Source: Vanessa cardui (lineage: Eukaryota > Arthropoda > Insecta > Lepidoptera > Nymphalidae). Taken from it: a stretch of DNA of 64,000 nucleotides. The notes beneath the pieces were generated by a model, which worked only from the letters and a program-made list of their open reading frames with translations, searched no databases and was not told where the DNA came from. This document shows positions 37,101-45,297 of the stretch, one piece after another (position 1 is the stretch's first letter; each line of letters opens with the position of its first letter). Position numbers and translations under genes: made by a program. The stretch spans positions 7,911,318-7,975,317 of the forward strand of contig NC_061131.1 of assembly GCF_905220365.1 (NCBI RefSeq), written 5' to 3'.

Positions 37101-37202
37101 ACAAATACGGTAAGCGCCCGGCAACGGTTGTTGCCGGGCGCTATTCCTTCCGTGGTTCGACTGAGTTATAGCCCCCAATAAAAATATCTCCGGTAAAATC
37201 AT
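34182..37202 (-). CDS. pol: Ty3/gypsy Pol: reverse transcriptase, RNase H, integrase
   Basis: This polyprotein copies element RNA into DNA and inserts it into the host chromosome. From the first ATG the frame encodes 1006 residues. The RT has LDLASGYYQIPM (229-239, Asp229), FLRMPFGLANAP (258-269) and YLDE at 291-294, where the family norm is YxDD. RNase H carries Asp440, Glu482, Asp508 and Asp551. Integrase has an HHCC finger (His644, His649, Cys679, Cys682), a D,D-35-E core (Asp713, Asp772, Glu808) and a GPY module (941-943). The acidic Ser/Asp tail ends at NHNSA-like residues. The frame overlaps protease by 62 bases in another phase. The ATG at 37202 is probably not the real start; translation is expected to enter by frame change near 37141. 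There is no stop or frameshift inside. Confidence 0.95.
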   Translation of the reverse strand: MILPEIFLLGAITQSNHGRNSARQQPLPGAYRICCGKGGVIISNLSDSTLTFEKDALISRANPFVERPAYQINRIVENFSTIEPLNKADIKIGPGLDNSQANALYSLLQKYRDCFATNLGEIGCAVDVEMKIDLVDNKPIVYRPYRLSHSEREKVRETVNELVQNNIVQESKSDYASPILMVKKKTGEQRLCVDFRALNNKTVKDRFPLPLIDDQLSNLSGNTFFTTLDLASGYYQIPMAPSSRHLTAFVTPDGHYEFLRMPFGLANAPAVFQRMINKILGNKRFEYALAYLDEVLIPSKGVDEMFWRLEEVLKIFREFGLTLKLSKCRFFDATVSYLGYDISSQGMQPGEAKITAVKGFPTPRNTHEVRQFLGLTGYFRKFIKGYGEIARPLTSLLKKEAKWQWSEIENQAFSLLKESLASRPVLALYDPRLETELHTDASSVSVGGILMQWQKESRVLKPVAYFSRQTTPEERYLHSYELETLAVVCSLKKFRVYLLGIPFKIFTDCAALRTTLTKRDLIPRIARWWLQISEFDFSIEYRPGVQMQHVDALSRNTTLPANSEEHLSVNIYSIEKDNWLLSLQRADPDISRISHILKPEDDLECRDIRKNYVVKNHVIYRKIDDQLRLVVPRSARWQVCRANHDEVGHHGYSKTLERIQSNFWFPKLRKFVKKYVAACLECAYNKDTAAKRKSGHLYPIEKVNIPFHTVHMDHLGPFVRSKDGNTHILTVVDAFTKYVFVRPVKDLKTKTTIKVLEKKFYDFGIPARIISDRGTSFTSTAFKTFCEGQGIKHVLNAVACPRANGQAERFNQTILNSLAAQNSFGHERDWDKCLGKIQWGINNTVNASTQKTATEALFGLKMRDHLANKLNVIDESMTSNLQELRQNISSNIQNEQEKLKLRHDKNRISAVKYKVGDLVKILRNNFANDGKSTKLLSKFIGPYKVLEVLGNDRYTIADVPGFNRTGKPYKTVIAADRMRPWIHIKALEVYNSDNNSSSEHSDHNSA
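37113..37142 (-). promoter_or_regulatory. Perfect GC hairpin at the protease stop and Pol entry
   Basis: A 13-bp perfect stem (AGCGCCCGGCAAC and its complement) with a 4-base loop begins inside the protease TAG stop at 37141-37143. This is exactly where the reading frame must shift by +1 to continue into Pol. Stable RNA structures next to a stop or slip site often stimulate recoding, so a recoding role is plausible but not shown. A recent insertion that broke the frame is the alternative. Confidence 0.6.
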
Positions 37203-37682
37203 GATCTATTTGCACAGGGACAACGCCGGTTTTCGAAATGTTAGTGGTATCGGTAACGTAAAGTTTTAATGTATCCTCATCGTTATCAAATGGAATTTTA
37301 TTAGGACTTAGATAGAACGTCAGATTGTCACTATTCTTTAAGACTGTAACGAATGGCTGTTCTGTAAAGTTTTGTCCAATAATCACAGATACCTGCATGT
37401 GCGCGTCATCAACCACTAATACTTCGATAATCGATTCAATGTCATCAACCCTCACAGAAACGAAGGTTTTGTACAAAGGTATTACAGAAGACTGACCAAA
37501 CCCTCTTACAATTGGAATATTGTCATAATTTTGTGCAAGTTTCAAAAACTTTGCATCGCTTTTACGCAAAAGAGTACATTCACTCCCGAAGTCTATGTAG
37601 GCTTTGAGAGAATGGTCATTGATTGTGATAGTTTTGAAGAACTTACTATTAGGGTCATTAATTGTGTCAATTTTTAAAGTGT
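37141..37682 (-). CDS. Ty3/gypsy aspartic protease frame
   Basis: This is the retroviral-type protease that cleaves Gag and Pol. The frame is open from the A-run at the end of gag to a TAG at 37141-37143. Its active site reads DFGSECTLL, with the aspartate codon at 37591-37593; this form replaces the usual D[T/S]G. A VSVIIGQNF block corresponds to the second conserved region of such proteases. It lacks its own ATG near the start and lies in the -1 frame relative to gag, so it should be made as a Gag-protease fusion. The end of the frame overlaps Pol in a third arrangement, discussed at the hairpin. Confidence 0.8.
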
Positions 37683-38672
37683 TTTTTTTTCAAAATTCTC
37701 TACGTTATTGTTTGAATTACGATTTGTGGATGTTAAGGAGTCAAGCCTGCATCGGTCGCTGTCATGTCCTACCCGATTACAACGTTTGCATATTGTTAGC
37801 GGCTTAGTGCATTTAAAATAAGGATGACCTTTAACGCGACAATTGTAGCAAATTACAGAATTTAAATTTGAGTTGCTGGCACCCGTATTGGTGTTTGCAG
37901 AGTTGTTGGGCTTTTGAAATGTGCGTTCACGCGGTCTATTATTGTAACTCATAGCCTGTTGTGGTTTTTGGGAAGAAAGGTAAGTAAGCAAATCTTCTGG
38001 TTCCGTACTATCGAGAGCCTGTGCCCCATTCCTAACAGATCGGTCGCTTATGCCGTACACAATACAATCAACAGCCTTCTTACCAGTAATTTCACACATA
38101 CTTAACAAACCCAATTTGTCATAAAAATATTCCCGCAAGCTCTCATCATTACGTGATGTGCGATTTAACATTTCTTCCAAGAGACGTCCGTAATTTTCGT
38201 CGCTGGGGAATGCCTTGCGTAATTTCAGTTGCCACTCGTCCCAAGTAAATTCGACCGTCTGCAAAGACTCAAACCATTTCTTAGCCAGACCAATTAGCTT
38301 TTGTAAAGAGTAGTGTATTGTCTGCTTATCCTCCCAACCGTATATCGAGGCACATTCGTTTACTTTTCGCAGCCAGCAATCAATAGTTTGGGTCCTGCAG
38401 GACGGGTCAAATTCAGGAATAACATTATTAAAATTATTGTTACTACCAAAATTATTCTTTGTTGACTCTCCCTTCCATTTGGACAGAAGTTTCAGCACGT
38501 CTCTAGAGGTTAGCCTGCTTGATAGCTTACGCGTCCTTCGCGGTGAAGACTCATCAGCGGATGATGACGAAGAAGACGAGTTCCTTCGCCTTCTTCGTTT
38601 ACTCGCCTTCTTCGGCCGCCGTCGCTTTGGAGGCGTAACCGGCGGCGTGTCCGCTTCATGATCAGATGACAT
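37674..38672 (-). CDS. gag: Ty3/gypsy Gag with two CCHC zinc knuckles
   Basis: The 332-residue capsid-nucleocapsid protein packages the element RNA. The N-terminus is unusual: a KRRRPKKASKRRRRR basic stretch (16-30) followed by a serine run (32-38) and further basic residues. The middle (about 90-235) has the FxxWLRKVNE...W...F style of the retrotransposon Gag capsid domain. Two CX2CX4HX4C knuckles lie at 275-288 and 295-308, with an Asn/Ser-rich linker before them. The ATG at 38670-38672 is in a clear context with an upstream leader. The stop follows an A9 run at which ribosomes may slip by -1 into protease. There are no internal lesions. Confidence 0.92.
   Translation of the reverse strand: MSSDHEADTPPVTPPKRRRPKKASKRRRRRNSSSSSSSADESSPRRTRKLSSRLTSRDVLKLLSKWKGESTKNNFGSNNNFNNVIPEFDPSCRTQTIDCWLRKVNECASIYGWEDKQTIHYSLQKLIGLAKKWFESLQTVEFTWDEWQLKLRKAFPSDENYGRLLEEMLNRTSRNDESLREYFYDKLGLLSMCEITGKKAVDCIVYGISDRSVRNGAQALDSTEPEDLLTYLSSQKPQQAMSYNNRPRERTFQKPNNSANTNTGASNSNLNSVICYNCRVKGHPYFKCTKPLTICKRCNRVGHDSDRCRLDSLTSTNRNSNNNVENFEKKTL
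37681..37690 (-). promoter_or_regulatory. Candidate -1 frameshift site (A9 run) between gag and protease
   Basis: On the minus strand gag ends GAA AAA AAA ACA CTT TAA. The protease frame is reached by slipping back one base on the A-run (A AAA AAA heptamer). The positions and frames are read directly. That slippage occurs is inferred from the intact downstream frame and known retroelement behaviour. Confidence 0.65.
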
Positions 38673-39624
38673 TGCCAGTAAATTCTAAAACGTATAAATA
38701 TTATCTGAGACGTAATCTGTTTACCATACTATGTGCAAAAACAACAATAATTTCAGCTCAGCTACATATGTACATAGTCCATCTCCTAACATTATCCGAT
38801 GAACAAACATAGTTCACCCCCTAACATTATCCGATGAACAAACATAGTTCACCCCCTAACATTATCCGATGAACAAACATAGTTCACCCCCTAACTTTAT
38901 CCGATGAACAAACATAGTTCACCCCCTAACATTATCCGATGAACAAACATAGTTCACCCCCTAACATTATCCGATGAACAAACATAGTTCACCCCCTAAC
39001 TTTATCCGATGAACAAACATAGTTCACCCCCTAACATTATCCGATGAACAAACATAGTTCACCCCCTAACTTTATCCGATGAACAAACATAGTTCACCCC
39101 CTAACATTATCCGATGAACAAACATAGTTCACCCCCTAACATTATCCGATGAACAAACATAGTTCACCCCCTAACATTATCCGATGAACAAACATAGTTC
39201 ACCCCCTAACATTATCCGATTCTATAATACTTTAAGACTAGAGAATAAGAGAATAGAGATCAATAAGATAATTTATTAGTAGATGGACACAGAAAAAGAA
39301 AATCAGCATTGCGATTTATTAACCAAGTAAATATGTAGTCAGAATGGTAGATTATTTATAAGAATAAAAAATATATATATATCATCATATTTTTATTATA
39401 TATATTCTATGTTAAATATTTTAATAAGCCGGTCAACAGCTTAATTCAAAAAGAAATAAGCTATATCAAGATTATTTGTCTGCTGACAGTATTAAAAATT
39501 CATTAATTAATTAATAGTGTATAATTTACCGCTGTGGGCGTTAAAACAACATCCTCACAGACAAAATGTCTCGATAATATTTGCTTAAACATACCTTTTT
39601 ATCCGGTCCGTGTCACTTCTGAAG
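38673..39624 (-). other. Retrotransposon 5' leader
   Basis: About 950 bases separate the 5' LTR from the gag ATG. The part nearest gag is AT-rich, the centre holds the 35-bp array, and the part next to the LTR contains the primer-binding region. An AAG|GTATGT donor-like site at 39595 and a TTTTAG acceptor-like site ending at 38695 would remove the array from a spliced gag message; this is only a possibility. Confidence 0.75.
38764..39220 (-). repeat. Array of about thirteen 35-bp direct repeats in the leader
   Basis: Anchors spaced exactly 35 bases apart begin at 38791, 38826, 38861, 38896, 38931, 38966, 39001, 39036, 39071, 39106, 39141, 39176 and 39211. Units are identical apart from an A/T change at 38896, 39001 and 39071, and a diverged first unit. 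Each contains tgaaca and agttca strings 5 bases apart in everted orientation, and tgtttgt on the minus strand. The near-identity implies recent expansion or homogenisation. Confidence 0.95.
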
Positions 39625-39991
39625 TGTAATAAAACTACTCACGTAACATTTAATTATTTCAGTATATTAATTTATCACTTGATACAATATTAAGTATCCG
39701 CTTAATATATTAAAATTAACTAGTCTTCACCACTATTCTCACAAGAATGTCCTTTTTTTCTTTTTCGTTCCCAATCAATCCTCTTGTGTTCTTTTTCTCG
39801 TGCCAGGCGGTACCAGTCGCCACACCACGCCACGCCACCCGAGGAAGGCACGGGCTTGCACCAATATGTAGTCGATAACCGAATCAATAATAATACTTAA
39901 AAATGTTATTTAATTTAAAAACAACGTATTTAAAAATTAAAGCAGTACTAAATATTATTACTTCAATTAAAATTATTTAAAAATCATGACA
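39625..39991 (-). repeat. 5' LTR
   Basis: This 367-bp terminal repeat matches 33219-33585 base for base as far as I can read. It would hold the element promoter and polyadenylation signals. I could not pick a convincing TATA box in so AT-rich a sequence. Confidence 0.95.
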
Positions 39992-39995
39992 TGTC

Positions 39996-41104
39996 ATTTT
40001 TTATTTTCTTTATATGCGATATTGTATCAACTAAAAAATTATATTTTAGTTACGATACATACATTTTTTTAATTTGCGTGTTACAGTTTAAACATTAAAA
40101 TTTTGCGTAAATGAAATTATGCACCAAGAAATAAATTTAACAACGATTTTGAAGAACATTTCCAAAACGGTAATTTCATTGTGGATATTACTTCGAAACT
40201 CGACAGTGTTGTTTCGTTCGATAAGAAAGTTTCGTTCGTTAAGTAGGCACATTAGGGAAAAGAGGACAACATTTGTGGTGTCATCAGCAATGGCTGCCTG
40301 CCAGACAGATGCCACTCAATCAGAAATTTCATCGTACGTATTACTTTCATTCGGACTACATATGTATATGTATTGTATTTCATACAAAATTCGTAAAATA
40401 TTAACCCTTATATTTGTAATAAAGAACAATGGGTCCTCTTATATAAAATAATAATTATTAAAAAAAAAACACAACAGGCACACATGCTGCGGTTTTCTTA
40501 ATATTTTTTATTAAGTTTTTTGTTTTGATCAATCTTATTAATGTTAGATATATATCTACATATTTTATAAACATTATTTAAGATTATAATTTTAAATAAA
40601 ATTCTTAAAATGTTGTTCATTTTAAGCTAAAAAACTCGCTGTCATTAAAATAATCACGGGGGATCAAATTTTTATACTAAATTTTCTTAAGTATCTTAGC
40701 CAAATGAAGTCTTTTCAAACTCACAACTTCTGCAGTTTTTAACGAGCAATAGTAACACTGCCAATAATATTTTTGAGCGAAGATTATCTTCAATCGTCGA
40801 AGAAAATAATTATTGAACAAATCGAAATCGGAATATTTTCCGACAAAGACATAGAAGTATTCATATATATAATTAATGTGATTCACTTAATTATTATGAG
40901 TTATTTATAGATTTATCTACGTTGATTATATTATATTAATGTCTTAACTATATAGAAATAAAAATGAAAATAGTTACTTTAAAATTATAGCAACGAGAAA
41001 TGTAAGTATGCAATTGGCAATAACATTATTGTGATTATAGGCTATCGAAAAATAAAATGTTTTACTCAAATTCACCCAGAGATATTTCGACAAATAATAT
41101 GTCG
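39996..41104. other. Unrecognised AT-rich DNA
   Basis: Overlapping open frames on both strands near 40088-40451 (75 and 110 codons) have no recognisable domains and no splice support; I do not call a gene. Confidence 0.4.
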
Positions 41105-41300
41105 TATTGATTTCAAGGGTGAGTGGATCAGTGTAATATAACAAAGAAATGATATCTTTGATCATGACGTTGGCGACACATTGAAGTTGTAAATGGCGGT
41201 TTATATTCGTACTTCTTTAAGTTCTACTGTCCTGAGCGAAGGTGATAACTTATCATCAGGTGGTCCATTTGCTCGCAGTCTTCCTCAAATAATATAAAAA
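41105..41300 (+). mobile_element. Decayed Metulj-like SINE (3' part)
   Basis: The strings aagggtgagtggatcagtgt, gttggcgacacattgaagtt, gtgataacttatcatcaggt and ggtccatttgctcg match the SINE body in order, ending in an A-rich tail. The head is missing. Confidence 0.6.
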
Positions 41301-42439
41301 ACGAGACTTTATTCACCGAAAGATCATTCCTTTTTTTAATAAAAGTTTACATTTATAATTTAAATTCACTTTGGGAAATTGAGAAATAAATTCCTCAAAA
41401 GAAACTGGAAAGCCTACAGATACTAATTCAGATTAGCGAGAAATTGCCCGTAACTTTTCTTGTATTGAATTTCTCCTTCTGATACCCTTAGTATTTTAAG
41501 TATTCAATTTTTAACAAAATATATTATTTACGAGAAACGTGTTAGCGTCTTAGCACTTTATAAAAAAAGTTGTCGAAAATGATATAATTTTATTATACCA
41601 GAATCTTCTAAGATGTAACTAAATTTATTCGAAACATAAAAGAAAAACTTATCGGGTTTTTTTCCGTTACAATAACTAAAATATAAATTATGTTATCTAT
41701 GGTTTAGTATATCTAGAAAGTATGTAAGTACTTATATATTTACGTAGCTACGTAACGTAGGAAAGCGGTTTCAATGAAATATATGTTTTTTATTGTATTT
41801 AAAGACAAAATAACTACGAAAATACTCAAAATAAAATCCCGATACTCGTTAGTTTTGTTGAATATGACTAAAATAATTGTAGTATCATTTATGAGTCAAC
41901 GTGACAAACAAAAATAACAAAACGGAAACAATAGCATAAACAGATCGAATTTATTATACGAAACAAAGAATCATGCAAAATATTTATTTGCTCAACTTTA
42001 TTGTCACGTGAGTTGTTAATGAAATTCATAAAATCAAGGCAAAAATTTATATTTTAAAATTTCTCTTAAAATTTATACATTCTTTATACATTCGTTAGCT
42101 GCTGAAATCATATTTTATTTACTAATTGTGTATTCGTATGAAGCGTCTTTCTCATTTCAATATTATGTATGTCTTTATGAAATAAATCAGAAAAGTCATG
42201 AATTGTTTATTTATCGAATTTAATAAAAAATATACGGAAAATAAACGTAAAATAAGTAAATTCCATTTACTTGAAAAAAATAACCTTTATAAATTATAAA
42301 TAAATTCAGTAGAAAATATTATTTTCAAAGGCAAGTTTAGCAAGCTTAGAGCTAAGTATAAAGTTAAGGGTTTCTGAGTTAGAAAATACCGTAGCAAATG
42401 TATAAAAATAAATTTGATCTAAGAGTACTATAATATGGA
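41301..42439. other. Unrecognised AT-rich DNA
   Basis: No gene or recognised repeat. Confidence 0.45.
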
Positions 42440-42545
42440 TAAGGGGATTCTGTAGTACACTATTCCGCTGTAATAGAGTGATACTTCTTCGGGATCGTTT
42501 GGGAAACTGATAACTCTATTTGGTTTTGCCATAAAATGTTATTAG
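42440..42545 (+). repeat. Dispersed repeat family C, copy 1
   Basis: The blocks taatagagtgatacttc, a cggatc/gggatc block, actgat-actctattt and ataaaatgtt match 63095-63195 on the same strand in the same order. The class is unknown. Confidence 0.6.
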
Positions 42546-43975
42546 ATACTTGCTGAATCTAAATAAGTATCCCAACAAATATACTCCCTACATGGTATTT
42601 ATTAATGCGAATATTTTGTTGTTCATTTTTTTTACTATATTTGAAGTCAAGTCAAATTTAATGATTTTAAAAATTTAATTATGTAGAATAATGGTAACCA
42701 GCACTGATTAAATGGAAACGTTAACATTATATTATTATTTTTATTGTTTGTGAGTTGTCAGCCTTTTTATGAAAAATCTTAAAACTGCTCGCCTATTTCG
42801 TTTTTCTGAATTTTTTATACCAATGTACTTATGAGCCATCTTATAAAGGTACATCAGTGATATTTGCGTCACTTATTTTTTATAGCAGTATTACTTAGCA
42901 AGCGTGTTAGCATATACAGCATATTCCAAGGAACTTTAACTGTTTCCAGGGGATTAAAGGCATTCCGCTAGGCTCTCATCGTTGTAACGTGCTATTTGAC
43001 TCTAGGGTAACCGACACATTGATCGTGGCAAGAGCACTTCAGATATCACGTCGACATGACACGTGCATTGTAGCTACTCGTATACGAAATATTACAATAA
43101 CGACATAGAATTTAATATTTGATTTGATTTTTATGTAAAATCATTCGAGAAATATAAATGAATATTAATTTATATTAGGCGCAATTTCTTTTTCCTTAAA
43201 TTCTGAAATTAATGCCTTTATCGTTATTGATAATTTACAAAGTCATTACAAACGGCCTAGATAATAAGTCACAATGATGTAATAAATGGAGTTGCATTCG
43301 CATTCTTAGTGTTATTATAGATTCAAAATATATTTATTACAGCGATGGAAATAGCAAACGTCGTTGACCTGAGTAGTTTAGATACAAACTTAAATTAGCA
43401 AAATATTTCCGTCTTTGAAAATTAAATATATCCTTCCTGAGCATTTATTGGAAGATTCCAACTACAACCGTTTGTAGTTTATGTTAAACAGCAGCAGTTT
43501 ACGATTGAAGTTTATATTATATAAAATATTTTATAAAGCTATGTTTATAAAGTGATCTAGTTTATAGTATAATATAATGTGTACATTTATTTTTCATCAA
43601 AGAAATTATATCAGTTTACATTTTTTAATATAAAATAGTTCAACAAAAACGATTGAGTACAGCTAATAAATGGATACGTAAAGTAAATAATGTTAACATA
43701 AATTTTATATTGGATTAGTTACTTTTGTTAATTTAGTATTGTTCAGTTCTAGTTTTATTCTTAAATAGGATATTTGACAATGCGAAAAATAAATTGTGAA
43801 TTATTGTAATCAGTGTATATTATGAGTTAAAAAATCGTTATTTACTATCGAAAGTTGAAAACAACACTTCATTTATTCAAAAATCAATAAATAAAAATGC
43901 AAATTTTCAAACGTTTGTCACGTGACACAAAACGCTCCTGATTGGCCGGCCTTATGATGAAGTCACTTTCTTGTA
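42546..43975. other. Unrecognised AT-rich DNA
   Basis: No gene was recognised. The last ~70 bases (from about 43905) are GC-richer and may belong to the repeat that continues into the duplicated segment. Confidence 0.4.
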
Positions 43976-45251
43976 AACCTTGCTTTTCTACTATATGTAC
44001 CACAGATTAAAATACAGCAAAGTGACGTCACCGACCCCATTGCAGTGTCATATTGTCCAAGTAGCGTTTTCGCGCGTTATTTAAATATGGAATTTTTAAT
44101 ATGATATTTTTCGGCAAATATGTGCTAGAAATAAAAAAAATCGACTTTTACTGGGTTCCTTAAAATATACTAAATAATATAAAATGGATTTTAAAAACCA
44201 GTCTAATAGCCTATTATAACCCGATTAAAATATGTCCTTTTTAAGGACTATCTATAATGATTTTTATTAAGCATATAGGATTCTTATTTTAACGTTTTTT
44301 CAGCACAAATATCTTAGTCACTGTCTTCGGTGATTTAATATTCCTTTTCTACTTATACTACTAATACTAACTTATACTAACCTAAATTGTTAAAGAAATT
44401 TTGCCACGGATTAGCACAGTTAAAACACATTAGGAAATAATAATTAATTAAACAAGTAAATTTGAGTTTATTCATAGTCTTTTAAATGTATGAATATATG
44501 AATACGTGAAGTGAAAACTTTGTAACTCTTTTTAAGCATATTGCGCGCATGGAGGAGTGTGAGATTTGAAATAGTTAAAGTTTATATTGAGAAGGAGTGC
44601 AGAAAGTTCAAATTTTTACAACGTTTGCGTTACAAATATGTACATACATGTTATATAAAATAAAACTCATAGTTTGATACGGCCAATATCTGTAATATAA
44701 AAACTAAATAAGAAGGTCACGTTATTTGACATATCCTTGTGTTGTTTTTTGTTTGTTATTAATTTTCGTAGTAACAAGGTATATCTACACATATTATTAT
44801 TATTATATGTACTATAATTGGAATATCTGTTTGTAATTTTAAAATAACTGCTTTTTACTATGTATACTTCTACTACTTACTTAGGTACTAGGTATTTTTT
44901 ATATATGCGGTACATATACCAAATGATACATTTTTACATTCTTTCTACTAATCTCTGCAACGACTGGCTCGATTTTGACGAGACTTTCACTGGCAGGTAG
45001 CTGATGTAATAATGAGTAACTTATTTTTAATTTAGAACTGTATATAATAAAAAAACTCACGTAAATATCGTCCAGTAACGCGCGCATCCCTCGCGCATAC
45101 TACCATTCCGCCGTCACGGCGGCTGTCTTCTACCAACAACTTAATATCACCAAAGCTGCCTAATTCAGAATTGTTAAGTTATAGTAAAATTTGTGAACAG
45201 AACAATAACTTTTTTGTAAAATTCAAACGCACGCAAACTTGCGGGCATAGC

Positions 45252-45296
<45 letters not shown>
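45252..45296. repeat. (TA)n microsatellite
   Basis: A TA dinucleotide tract abuts the Helitron 3' end in the first duplicated copy. The counterpart in the second copy (48481-48519) is shorter. Confidence 0.95.

Positions 45297-45297
<1 letters not shown>

Larger units (their letters stand above)
33219..39991 (-). mobile_element. Complete Ty3/gypsy LTR retrotransposon
   Basis: The element is 6,773 bp with two direct 367-bp LTRs of the TGT...ACA type and a 4-bp target duplication TGTC (33215-33218 and 39992-39995). It is transcribed on the minus strand in the order 5' LTR, leader with tandem repeats, gag, protease, RT-RNaseH-integrase, 3' non-coding region, 3' LTR. No envelope frame is present. 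I read the LTRs as identical, so insertion is very recent. The primer-binding region just inside the 5' LTR (39602-39624) does not begin with TGG, and I could not assign a tRNA primer. The polypurine tract before the 3' LTR is weak. Confidence 0.95.

Noticed and set aside
38764..39220. CRISPR array
   Set aside because: The 35-bp units are directly joined without unique spacers and lie in an insect retrotransposon leader.
38791..39220. Telomere-related sequence, because each unit contains TTAGG on the minus strand
   Set aside because: Only one pentamer per 35-bp unit, in a fixed unrelated context; this is chance.
40088..40451. Overlapping open frames on both strands (75 and 110 codons)
   Set aside because: Opposite-strand overlap without domains or splice support; the plus frame has no plausible homologue that I recognise.
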